64,000 bases of DNA from Liopterus haemorrhoidalis (lineage: Eukaryota > Arthropoda > Insecta > Coleoptera > Dytiscidae), in contig OZ020611.1 in assembly GCA_963971575.1 (NCBI GenBank), forward strand, positions 183,348,535-183,412,534. The letters are read 5' to 3'. Each line of letters opens with the position of its first letter. Positions within the stretch are counted from its first letter, which is position 1. This document shows positions 54,812 to 64,000 of the stretch, one piece after another. A program made the position numbers and the translations under genes. The notes beneath the pieces are model-generated. The model searched no databases. It was given only the letters and a program-made list of their open reading frames with translations, and was not told where the DNA came from.

Positions 54812-54935
54812 TTATTTTTTAGAAAATTGATATCAAAATACAATCTCACAGAGAATCGAACCCAACCTAACCTAACCTAACCTAAAGAACTCGTGTCTTA
54901 GTCCCAAAATCATTGGGCTATGGAGGCGTGTGAAG
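54812..54935 (-). mobile_element. SINE-E, minus copy, with TTAGG insertion
   Basis: From 54,935 down: CTTCACACGCCTCCATAGCC, AATGATTTTGGGACTAAGAC, then (TTAGG)4 running into GGGTTCGATTCTC (B box), and a tail with TTTTGATATCAATTTTC. The plus copy at 54,966 lies head to head 30 bp away. Confidence 0.7.
54864..54885. repeat. interstitial (CCTAA)4 array beside a B box
   Basis: Four CCTAA units directly upstream (in SINE orientation) of the B box GGGTTCGATTC of SINE-E. Confidence 0.8.
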
Positions 54936-54965
54936 ATAGCATGTGATATTGTTGATGTGTTGTAC

Positions 54966-55490
54966 CTTCGCACACGCCTCCACAACCCAATGGTTTTGAG
55001 ATTAAAACGCGAGTTTTTTGGATTGCGAGTAGGAATGACGAGAATTATAAATTTCTGGAATCGGTATCCAATACCCAGTTATTACCTGCTACCCATTAAT
55101 TCCCTACCTAATTCACTACCCGTTAGTTACTCACTATTTCTTTTAATTACCCGCTACCCATTAATTAAATATAAAAGAGAGCCAAAGGGCCATCTGCGGC
55201 CCGCTTCAATTTTTTCATTTATTTCAATTATGTAAAAGGATGGCAAAAATGTTTACAACAAAATATTCACAGATAATCAGAAAAACCTTACAATTTCCCG
55301 TTAATTATCCACTACCCGTAAATAATTAACAGGTAATGGGTAGATAACGGGTAGCGGGTAAATAAAATCGGAACCGGGAACAATCATAACGGGTAGAGTA
55401 GCGGGTACCCAGGTTACCCATCGTCATTCCAAATGGTGTGTTTGATTCCCGGTGACTTTGTATTTTGATGTCAATTTTCTAAGGCAGACT
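54966..55490 (+). mobile_element. SINE-E, plus copy, split by foldback element
   Basis: The head CTTCGCACACGCCTCCACAA, then CCAATGGTTTTGAGATTAAA, ends at 55,031. It resumes at 55,431 with GTGTTTGATTCCCGGTGAC (B-box region) and TTTTGATGTCAATTTTCTAA. Between them is the element at 55,032-55,430. Confidence 0.7.
55032..55430. mobile_element. foldback element rich in ACCCGCTACCC motifs
   Basis: The ends GGAATGACGA and TCGTCATTCC are exact inverted repeats. The left half carries TACCCGTTA/TTACCCGCTACCCATTA phrases and the right half their complements (TAATGGGTAGATAACGGG, TAGCGGGTAA), so ~150 bp on each side can pair. A segment 'gggccatctgcggcccg' marks the centre. No target duplication was found. 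399 bp, non-coding. Confidence 0.7.
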
Positions 55491-56265
55491 TATTGCTTTT
55501 AGCGTTTCAGTTTTTCTGAATGATCTCTTATTTACTTATAAGTATTTTTATTTTGTACTTTTCTGTATTAATATCCGTTTATAATCTTTGTTATTAATGG
55601 TATTGAGAACATTTCACGCGAACAAGCTAAATCTTAATTGAAAATGTTATCAAGGCAATATTATTTGAATGAAACCCAAGAACATAAAGCAAAGTATATT
55701 GAAATTAAAACATGAAACTGTATATATAGAGAGTGATGCGATGTTGATGTGGTACTGAACATTGTAAACGGCATTCAGTTCTGTAGACAAGCTCGTTGAA
55801 CGCTAGCACGCCGCACGCGATCTTCACGTTACAAACCCCTTTCATTTAGAGTACATATTTTCCCCTTATCCAATATATCTCACCTCTACAAATCTCATAA
55901 CGTCTCTGAAACCGCGTGTATTTATTGAGTAACAAGAGATACCTGTTTACTTACACGCCCTATAACATTGCTTTTCATGCTTTTCACAAAACAATACTTC
56001 ACACATTTTAGAACAAAGAAAAACTGACAATAGATACAATAAAATAGTTAAATGACTAAACTTAAGAGAAATATAGCATCTACGGCCATTTGCACATAAC
56101 CAGAGTTGAATCAGGGCATTTTTTTCGGTGGGGGGTGCATGAGCCGGGGGAAACTACATGAGCTCGAGGTAAAGTAGATTAGGCAGGTATTATAGCTAAA
56201 AAATTGATGTGAAGTGTGAATTTTCACACATTTCAGGGTTTTGCAGGTATTTAATAACTGAATGA
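55491..56265. other. no gene recognised
   Basis: AT-rich. 'cagggcatttttttcggtgg' near 56,113 recalls a transposon end but has no partner. Confidence 0.45.
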
Positions 56266-56269
56266 TGAT

Positions 56270-57255
56270 TATTTGGGATGCCAAAACAAATTTTATGTCA
56301 AAATATTTTTTTATGAATTTTAATTCGAATGCCTAATACCATTATTTAAGTTTCTAAATATGAGCAGTATTTTTTTTACATAGCAAGGTTCATTAAGATT
56401 TTGAAAATTGCGCCTATGGCTTCTATTGGTTGCTTAAATCATTAGCCCCGCCCTCTGATTTCGTATACATCAAACAGAATTAAATTATAATTTCAACACT
56501 TCCCACTGGTTATTAAATTTACGCTTTTAAAAATTAAATGCAACATTTTACCAATATATATCTAGAATTTTGACAAAATAATTGAAATAAAAGAAAACTG
56601 CAAAAAAAAACAAAAAAATAAAATTGACAGGATTCGAACTCTAGTTTGTAAGTTACCTGTTTACAAATTAGAAAACCAATGACTAAACGTACATAGCTAT
56701 GAGTGCTGAAGTATCAACTTGGTTACATAGCGAATTTAATATTTAACATATTTTGGTTAAAAACACAAAAAATGCATTATTTTCCGAAAAACTAATCTGA
56801 TCAAAAATTCCTGTTGTACTATTCCGGTTCACACCAATATACATTACTTAGAATTTTTTCAGATTTTTAGTTTAAACCATCTGGGCTACAGGGTCTGGGA
56901 CAAAAATTTTTTTGCACAATTTTGACAAAAATCGTGTCAAAATAATTTATTTTCCAAAAATAAAATTTTGATCGTTAATCCACGTACTAAGGGCTTTCAT
57001 TTGATACCCTACTCAGAATTTTAAAAAAATATTTTTTTTTTTTCGTTGAGCACATATTTGTTTATATTTTTAGGGGGATATGTTTTTTAGATGTTTTAGT
57101 ATTTTTCCTATGTGCGGGTCAAAAAGTTGTACAAGCATGCCAAATTTCAACTCTCTAGGTTTAGCCGTTTGGCTACAATTTTTACCGAACAGACAGACAG
57201 ACAGACGACAAAATGACGGTATAAGGGTTTTTGGTCATACCTACAAAACCCTAAA
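56270..57255. repeat. repeat F, copy 2 (~985 bp)
   Basis: Collinear with 45,970-46,908. It holds a tRNA-like segment on the minus strand at 56,630-56,700 with B box GAGTTCGAATCCTGTC. The right part has AAATTTCAACTCTCTAGG, TTAGCCGTTTGGCTAC and a (CAGA)n tract, then 'ggtcatacctacaaaaccc'. Frames at 57,080-57,343 are repeat-derived. Confidence 0.85.
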
Positions 57256-57299
57256 AATCAGCTGTGGCCCCTACAGAACCGACCGCCATCACAAAGTAA

Positions 57300-57612
57300 T
57301 TTATGCTGCTTTATCAAAAAATGTCTCAAATAAAAGTTGTTAGTTATTGCTATTATAGCAACTTTTGTCAAATAAAAATTTTCGAAATATTTCTTTGTTG
57401 TGAAACATTCGCAAATATCTTAAAATCGACAAGAGTAAACTCCACTTCTAGCTAATCGATTTTTACCAAAAGTTTATCAACTCGTGCCATTGATGTCAAA
57501 AGCTTAAATATGAAGATTCATAAAAATCCTTTCAGCCGAATTTGCTCTGCACGTGTACACGGACCGGCAGACATACATACATACATACAGACAGACAGAC
57601 AGACAGACATAC

Positions 57613-57645
<33 letters not shown>

Positions 57646-57660
57646 TCATGCTAAAAATAG
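57300..57660 (+). repeat. repeat unit inverted at 60.0-60.5 kb, with (CAGA)n
   Basis: 57,322-57,442 ('gtctcaaataaaagttgtta' to 'gagtaaactcc') is the reverse complement, diverged, of 60,265-60,425. (CAGA/CATA)n runs from 57,566 to 57,645. The long frames here, on both strands, translate the microsatellite and are not genes. Confidence 0.75.
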
Positions 57661-58655
57661 TCAAAACGTTATGTAAGGATTTCAATTCGTGGAGATCCAT
57701 CGAAATCTCGAAATGTCAAAATCGGTATGATCACAATACCGTCCTTATATATGTATGTTGGTGGTCGGTAAAAAAACTGGGTAACGCTGGAACAGTGACC
57801 TCCTAAAAAATTTTAATAAAAAAACTGAATTTAAAATTTCATTTATACTTTAAAATTGCATTAAATTAGCTAAATATATCTGCATAAATTTAGTTTTATT
57901 ATATCTAATTCAAAGACTTTTTATATAAATGCTAGATTTTTTAAACTGAGCAATGTAACGTCAACCACCATATCTTATTTTGAAACTCATAATTTACCAA
58001 ATTATTTTCGTATCTAGATTTAAAAAAAAAATGTTGGAACAATTTAATGATACTTCTTAAAAGAATATAAAACATAAAGTCATTCTTTATAATAACATTT
58101 TGATGTTTAAATAATAATCTTTTATTTGAAAATAATCTGTTCTATCATAACTTACAAATGGTTTGTCTATATTTTTTAAAATGTTGTTTTAGTTATGTAA
58201 ACATAAATATCCTTTATGATAAAAAATGTTTTTTAAAACCGGAAAAACGTTAAAATGAAGAACTTTCAAACAGTTGAGCGTAAAATACGCAGCACGCGTA
58301 CAAATGTCACTAGAATTCGAGACAACATATGGTGCCACCCTATCCGTCAACACAGAAATTAAAACCATGTATACTTAACTTTATGAAAGAATTCTCTTTA
58401 CAATGTTATTGCATTTTATGTTGCTTGGGAAGATACGGGAATGAAGATAGATGGCGAAAATTTAACCAATTTATATTTATTATTATCTTCTATATTAATT
58501 AAATCGGAAGCTATATCTGTTTTTTATTTTGTTGGCCTCATATTTGGTTTCTGCACGTTTCAGATGATTATAAGACAATATCCGTAAAAAAATTGTTATC
58601 TGTCTGTCCAAGATTCGAGTAATTTGGAATGATGATAGAGCAAAACCCGGATTCG
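57661..58655. other. AT-rich, nothing recognised
   Basis: No supported frame or repeat. Confidence 0.55.
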
Positions 58656-58661
58656 AAAATG

Positions 58662-59038
58662 GCCCAGCAAACATTTTTATACGGGCCAGTACTGGTAAAG
58701 CACATACTCCCCGGCATTGAAAGTAATGGGCCAGTACCCCGGTGTCCCCGGGGCCGTTACTGGCCCATTGATGTATCAGTTGCTGGCCCAGCAACGGTAA
58801 AGTGCAAAATAATCGCATTAGTTGCAAGATTTATTTCTGATGGTTTTAAGTAAAAAGTATGAGTGAAGAAGAGTGCTTATAAAATGCTGGTAAAGTACTT
58901 CGTATAGGCGGAATGCGAAATACAAATGTGAAGTACATTATTAATACTGGCGTTGCACTTACTTTTGGTGCCAGTAATTTACCAGCATAAAAGCAGTTTG
59001 CCAGCATTCGGCCGTTAGTTGAATGTTTGCTGGGGGGC
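58662..59038. mobile_element. unclassified TIR element with palindromic core
   Basis: The ends contain CCAGCAAACATT (58,664-58,675) and AATGTTTGCTGG (59,022-59,033), exact inverted repeats. CCAGTA/CCAGCA and their complements recur many times inside. AATGGGCCAGTA (58,725-58,736) pairs with TACTGGCCCATT (58,758-58,769) around a CCCCGG/CCGGGG inner stem. No target duplication and no transposase were found. The opposed ~100-codon frames here translate the palindromes. Confidence 0.75.
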
Positions 59039-61559
59039 TATCAAAGTAATCTCAAAAAATTTATTCTAGAGGGGTGTTTCAGAGTTAAAACTGTTTATTA
59101 AACAACTTAAAATATCTCCCTTATTATTGACTTAACAGAAAAATATATAAAACAAAATTATTTATTGCAAGAAAATAAATATTTTTTGTTAATTTATTTT
59201 ATCAATTAGATGAATATTTGGCGAGTTACGGGGGGTTAACTACCTTGTTATTAACTTAACAGCAAATTTATGTATAACAAAAAAAGTTTATAATAGGAAA
59301 ATAAATCTTTTAAAATTTTAACAAAGAATATATCGTCTGTTAATCTATGTACTAAGATATTTCATGTGATATCCTATATGTAATCAAAAATAATATTTTT
59401 TTTCAAAAATACATAAACGATATATTTCGAAATGATAATGTAATCAGAAATTCCTGTTAAACTATTCCGGTTAATATCAATATAACCTCCCTGGGTTACA
59501 TGGTATTTTTAGCAAGAATTATGTACCTAATATAAATAATTTTTAAAAAAATACTTTTCGTTCTTTAATCTGCGTTTTAAGAAATTTATCTTGATCCTAC
59601 CATACAATATATTTAAAAAATATATTTTTAAATATATGTACAATAAATCCGATATTTTTCGGAAAAAAAAATCTAATCAAAAACTTTCAGTTTTTTAGTT
59701 TTCCATCAGTGTGCATTATTGAGATTTTTTTAGATTTTTAAAGTAACCCCTCTGGGAAATAGGGTGGGGTACTTAAGTTTTTTGACACATTATTAGCGAT
59801 TTTTGTTCATAACCCAAATTAAAAAATAAATTGTTTTCGTAAATACATATATGTTTATATTTCTCTCGCGAAGTTCAGCCGTTTGGACACAATTTCTACC
59901 GAACAGACATACAGACACATCGATCCATTTAAGGTTAATAGACTTAACTTTCATAACTCAATATTTTCAGGAAGACAAAAATCTTTAATACTTATAATTA
60001 ATTTTTGGAGAATCATTTCATATTTTTACTTGCCCGACCTTAATATATAAGGAGCAAGTATTGTAATCGCGAAAATTTTCGATGTCGATATTTTGACTGA
60101 TGACCACGTTTCATGGTCCAGGGAATCCAAAAAACCTATTTTCGAAGTGCCGTCCGTATGTGTGTGTGTCTGTGTGTCTGTGTGTGTACGATAACTCAAG
60201 AACGGTTCAACTTAGAGAATTCGTTTTGGTACTAAAAAATTCTCCTATTAAATGGGAAGAACCCTATTGTTTTTTATAAAGATCGTTTGAATAGAAATGG
60301 GAGTTTACTCGTGGCGATTTTAAGATTTTTGCTAATATTTAGCAACAGAAAAATATTTCGAAAAAATTTATTGAACAAAAGTTACTATAAATACAATAAC
60401 TAATAACTTTTATTTGAGACGTATTTGATAAAACGAAAAATTTTGAAATTTTTTTGTAAAATTATTTAAAATTTTTCCAAGTCTCAATTTTTTCATATTT
60501 ATATGTAACGTTTCCATGGTCATGATAATTAATTCGTAACAAGTAAACCAAGCCTTGGACAAAAATTTGTGTAGAACATAATTTGATGTATTTTTGAAGA
60601 TTTATCTAAATATTAAAAAAAAAAAAAAAAATTATTTTATTTAATTTTTTGGGAGGGCAAGTCTAGCGGAGGTTTCCCTTCGCCACTGGTTTTAGGTAGC
60701 ATAATTGAGAAATTTTTGTTTTTTTCTTGCTTATATTTTTTGCAAAATAATAACAAGTTGTCCATGAAAAGGAACGAGAACAAAACTGCACAAATGATTT
60801 AATTTTCACTTAAATGAATTTTAGCTGGAATGTGCCAAACAATGAGTAAAATTAAAAAATGCAGTTTGTCTAATTTTTTTGGATTTGAAGGTTACGCCTT
60901 TTAGGTATCGATATGACTGGCATAAGGGTATCTTGGTCATACCTACGAAATCCTAAAAATAAAAAAAAGACCTACAGTGATCTCGAACCAATGATCTCAA
61001 ACGGTAATAGAGAGAAGAAAATTTACAATTTGGTGTAGTTCTTTGTTCGGAAGAGCGCGACCTAGGTTTATTATTAATATTATTATTAAATGTTATGTTT
61101 GTAAACCTTGTTCCAAATATCTTAGAATTACAGCAGGGAACTGAAAGGGTAACAATAGAACGCCCAACTTTCTCTAAACTTTACCTATTTTGCCGGAGTT
61201 GTCTTTGACAAAAAATGTTACGGCTACAAAGGTAAAATATGCACACAGGGGGTGTCGTAAATTATGAAGGGTTAAAATTTGTACGCCTGTTCATCCGAAC
61301 TAATATTTTTGTTCAGAATACACGTTTTAATTTTCGAAAAATAAACTTTTGAATATAGAACTGAAGTCTCAAAAGAATATTTTGGCTTAGTATATACCTG
61401 CTCTATAATATTTCCTGCTATGGCTTTAGTGTAATTTGTAAATGTCAAGTTTAAAATTTTCTTGAAATTCATATACCAATATCATTTTATCTTCTATGAT
61501 GGTACTTAGTTTCATATCAAAAAAGAAAATCAGGAATTATGGTTAGGGGTGTGCCACCT

Positions 61560-61584
61560 AACATCATAAGTGCCTTATGATGTT
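61560..61584. repeat. perfect 11-bp hairpin, 3-nt loop
   Basis: AACATCATAAG, loop TGC, CTTATGATGTT. Confidence 0.85.
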
Positions 61585-61614
61585 ATCTGTAAGAGAGGGA
61601 GCATTACTGTTGGC

Positions 61615-61815
61615 TCTCGGGCCCCATGCGGCCCGCAACATATTTTGTTTCCTCTAAAGCGTTAATGAAAAAAACTTGAGCTTATTTGGGATAAAAATAT
61701 ATTTATATTTCCCTTTTCTGTTTCCAATGAGCCCTTCGGTATATTTCAAGTTCTGTCACTGCTTATAATTTTGTATGAAAAATAGACCGCGACCCAAAAG
61801 AATTTGACACCCCTG
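61615..61815. mobile_element. hAT-type remnant, left end damaged
   Basis: The right end TTTGACACCCCTG is a typical hAT-type terminus. CTGTTGGC (61,607-61,614) and CTGTTGGA (61,816-61,823) may be its duplication (7 of 8). The left side starts directly with CTCGGGCCCCATGCGGCCC, so the first bases of that TIR seem lost. Confidence 0.5.
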
Positions 61816-62470
61816 CTGTTGGATAGTGATGTTTATATCAAAATCAAAAAGAGATGATAATTTCATATTTGTTAATTTAAAAAATGTAATTTTTAATCCA
61901 CGTACCAAAAACTTTCATTTTTTATTCCTTAATATTGTACTAATTAACATCCTATTTTTTTCTTTTTCTTCGGTAAATATATATATTTGTTTATATTTAT
62001 CGCGGGATATTTTTATGAAGTCTCAGTATTTATAGTACATGTGTTCAATTCTCTAAATCCAACGGCTTGACCACAATATCTACCGAATGCACAGACTCAT
62101 GTGACGATTTAAGAATTTCTGATTATACCTACGAAAACCTAAAAATAAACTGTGAATATGCATTCTATCAATTTCAATACAAATTATAATTAAATATAGT
62201 AAATATTATTGTAAAATGCATAATTGCGGTACAAATATTTTAAATTTGTTAAATTTTCATTTCATTGGAACTTAAGGGGACTACGTGCTCCCAGTGCCCC
62301 CCCCCTGAATTTTCTACTGGTGTAGATATGACAAAGTAGCTCTTATATCGCCTGTCTGTCTCTGATAGTCATTCATGTCTCTGTCTGTCTGTCTGTACGG
62401 CAGAAATTGTGGTTAACGGCTGGATCTATATAGTTGAAATTTGACAATTATATACAGGTTTTGACCCGTG

Positions 62471-64000
62471 GGTTAATAAAAAACTTTAATAATATAAAAA
62501 CACATCACGCGTAAAAAGCAGATAAGTATTTTGTGTGTGGTATCAACTGAAAGCTCTTTACGTATATATAGTAAAGAGCTTTCGTTTAATTTTTTTGAAA
62601 ATAAAATTATATTAATGTGTTTTTCGCGAATTTTATAAATGCATGAAATATTTTTTTACCTTTTGTATTATTAAATATAAGCTACTAAATATAATACTTA
62701 ACAGACTAAGTAATAACGTAAATTGATTTTCTAAAATATTTTCTCTACGACTGTTAAAAAGATTGTACCTAATATCATTTGTTTTGGCGCATAAAATGCG
62801 TGTTTATGGTGACTGTTAAAAAATGTAAAAAGTAATAAGAAAGTATCATAAGTGTTTAATTTTTTCACACTTTGTTGAATAAATAACTATTGATTTTGAC
62901 ATAAATGTAACCAAATATTTATAAAAATGTTTTTATTTTGACCAAATTTTCACCAAAAATATATCAAAAAACTTTTGCCCCCCACCTACTAAATAAAGGT
63001 AGTTTGTCTTAAATTTTGAGTGCCGTCACATAAAAAAGGTTAAGAACCACTTAGATAACAAATGATTGTCAAAATATTAATCTTTTTAACCTGATTATAG
63101 CAAAAAATAATGTCCCAGACAATCAGCATTTGGACACATTTTTGGTTGTCTTCGCTGACCAGATACCTACGAAATTCTGAAATTTGTATAAATTCACACT
63201 TTACATCAATTTTCTATTTCATATAAAATAAATGTACAAAACTGCCTTTTGAATCTATAACGACTCCTAAAATATTTACAGTTTCTGGTGTGTACGCCAA
63301 TAGTTAACTTATGTCCACACGCTGATAAAACAATTGTTGAAAGTGTAATTAATTTCTGTTTAACATTATTATAAGATTTAATAAATAGATAGTAATCTAG
63401 AGCTAATAGTTTCGACGAAATGTGACCATTGTTTTATAATTCCGTTTCTATATTCGATGCTTGACATATTTATTATTTAATTTATATTTTATTTCGCCAG
63501 GATTCCAGACCTAAAACGCTTTTGTCATTTGTCTTATAATAAATATGAAGTAGAGCTCGTATCTGACGTGGAAAATTACTGTGTTTTGACATTTAGTATT
63601 TTTCTTATGCTATTGTTACAACACATCATAAGATCTAATGTTAGCCAACTACAATTTAAATATGCCAATTTAACAACAGAATAATTATTCACATTTATTT
63701 AAAACATACTTGAAACCATGCCAAATATTATTTAAAAATATCCTTTCCATTTTTTTAAAGGATAATATGTAATCTACAATTGTTTGTGGTGTCTACGTCG
63801 CGGTATTAATAATATTTTATGCCAATTTATGACAGTTCATTTTTAAGTTATGTCATTTCTTCTTTAGTCATAAGGACGAAGCGATTTGACTTAAGGGTTT
63901 GCGTAAATAATGTCGCGGTTAGGTGATGCATTTTGCTTGCCTACTAGTATGCTCCCAGCATATACAATTCTTCGAGGCATACTCTCAATACATGCCCTAT
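62471..64000. other. AT-rich DNA without recognised gene
   Basis: 62,947-63,050 shares a segment with 23.0 kb and contains AAGGTTAAGAACCACTTAG, which resembles a hAT-type right end. The rest shows no frame, RNA-like segment or repeat. Confidence 0.5.

Larger units (their letters stand above)
59040..62470. repeat. field of decayed repeat F-like units
   Basis: The signature 'cagccgtttgg...accgaacagaca' recurs at about 59,880-59,915 (+) and 62,050-62,100 (+), and in inverse at about 62,360-62,450. 'ggtcatacctacgaaatcc' is at 60,931. 60,040-60,480 is the inverted partner of 57.3 kb and contains a (TG)n tract (60,157-60,188). Poly-A/T runs are common (for example 60,615-60,632). No gene. Frames at 61,272-61,472 and 61,826-62,035 have no domains. 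Confidence 0.6.

Noticed and set aside
54864..54885. Chromosome end or telomere
   Set aside because: Only four CCTAA units, embedded in a SINE; no long array.
57510..57806. Long overlapping frames on both strands at 57.5-57.8 kb (IQTDRQTDRQ / SVCLSVCLS)
   Set aside because: They are translations of a (CAGA)n/(CTGT)n microsatellite, open because the period-four repeat lacks stops in these frames.
58495..58853. Opposed frames of 110 and 74 codons
   Set aside because: Both translate the palindromic GGCCAGTA/TACTGGCC repeats of the TIR element.
1..64000. Integrated viral sequence or bacterial operon
   Set aside because: No capsid, polymerase or envelope motif, no LTR pair and no ribosome-binding-site-spaced gene series were seen on either strand.

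Overview
The window looks like AT-rich intergenic or intronic DNA from an arthropod, most likely an insect. The evidence is the content: mariner, pogo, hAT-type and Harbinger-like DNA elements, tRNA-derived SINEs, several LINE clades, Helitron ends, and three short arrays of the insect telomere motif TTAGG/CCTAA. The order cannot be fixed from the sequence. No complete host gene is visible. Nearly all longer reading frames are remnants of transposable elements or chance frames. Names such as M1, M2, X, F and SINE-A to SINE-E are labels made for this report, not database names.

0-12 kb: a decayed repeat field (1-3.2 kb); an 879-bp hAT-type element with perfect 8-bp target duplications and a second element (M1) inside it; a second M1 copy at 4.7 kb; a small hAT element at 6.6 kb; a three-level nest at 7.7-9.0 kb (SINE-D, inside it element X, inside that MITE M2); two short M2 relatives; and a LINE 3' end at 10 kb. 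11.5-19 kb: Helitron-like material with a head-to-tail junction at 12,948/12,949, a hAT element with a 40-bp-period hairpin array, a SINE-A copy, two LINEs lying tail to tail, a broken mariner and a further Helitron 3' end. 19.9-31 kb: a SINE-D copy split by a 248-bp MITE, an RNase H remnant, an internally deleted pogo element, LINE scraps, a TIR element with a MADF-like remnant and twin 65-bp palindromic units, and a mariner C-terminus.

32-45 kb: a LINE split by a SINE and by a hAT MITE with a perfect duplication, the second SINE-A copy, a short palindromic MITE, the uninterrupted paralogue of element X, two LINE 3' ends sharing one C-terminus, and a cluster of hAT-type elements at 42.0-44.5 kb. 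45-53 kb: mariner remnants, the first copy of the ~1-kb repeat F, another hairpin-bearing hAT MITE, and a 612-bp element with ~48-bp TIRs carrying a clear MADF-domain fragment. 53.1-53.6 kb holds the only convincing host-gene candidate: a terminal coding exon with a splice-acceptor-like start, balanced codon use and a poly(A) signal. 53.8-64 kb: a full-length M2, an inverted SINE-E pair, the second repeat F copy, an unclassified TIR element with a palindromic core, and a long field of decayed repeats.

The parts do not form a pathway. They record successive insertions, and several can be ordered because an uninterrupted paralogue lies in the same window. Coordinates of elements with target duplications are base-accurate; those of decayed elements are approximate.
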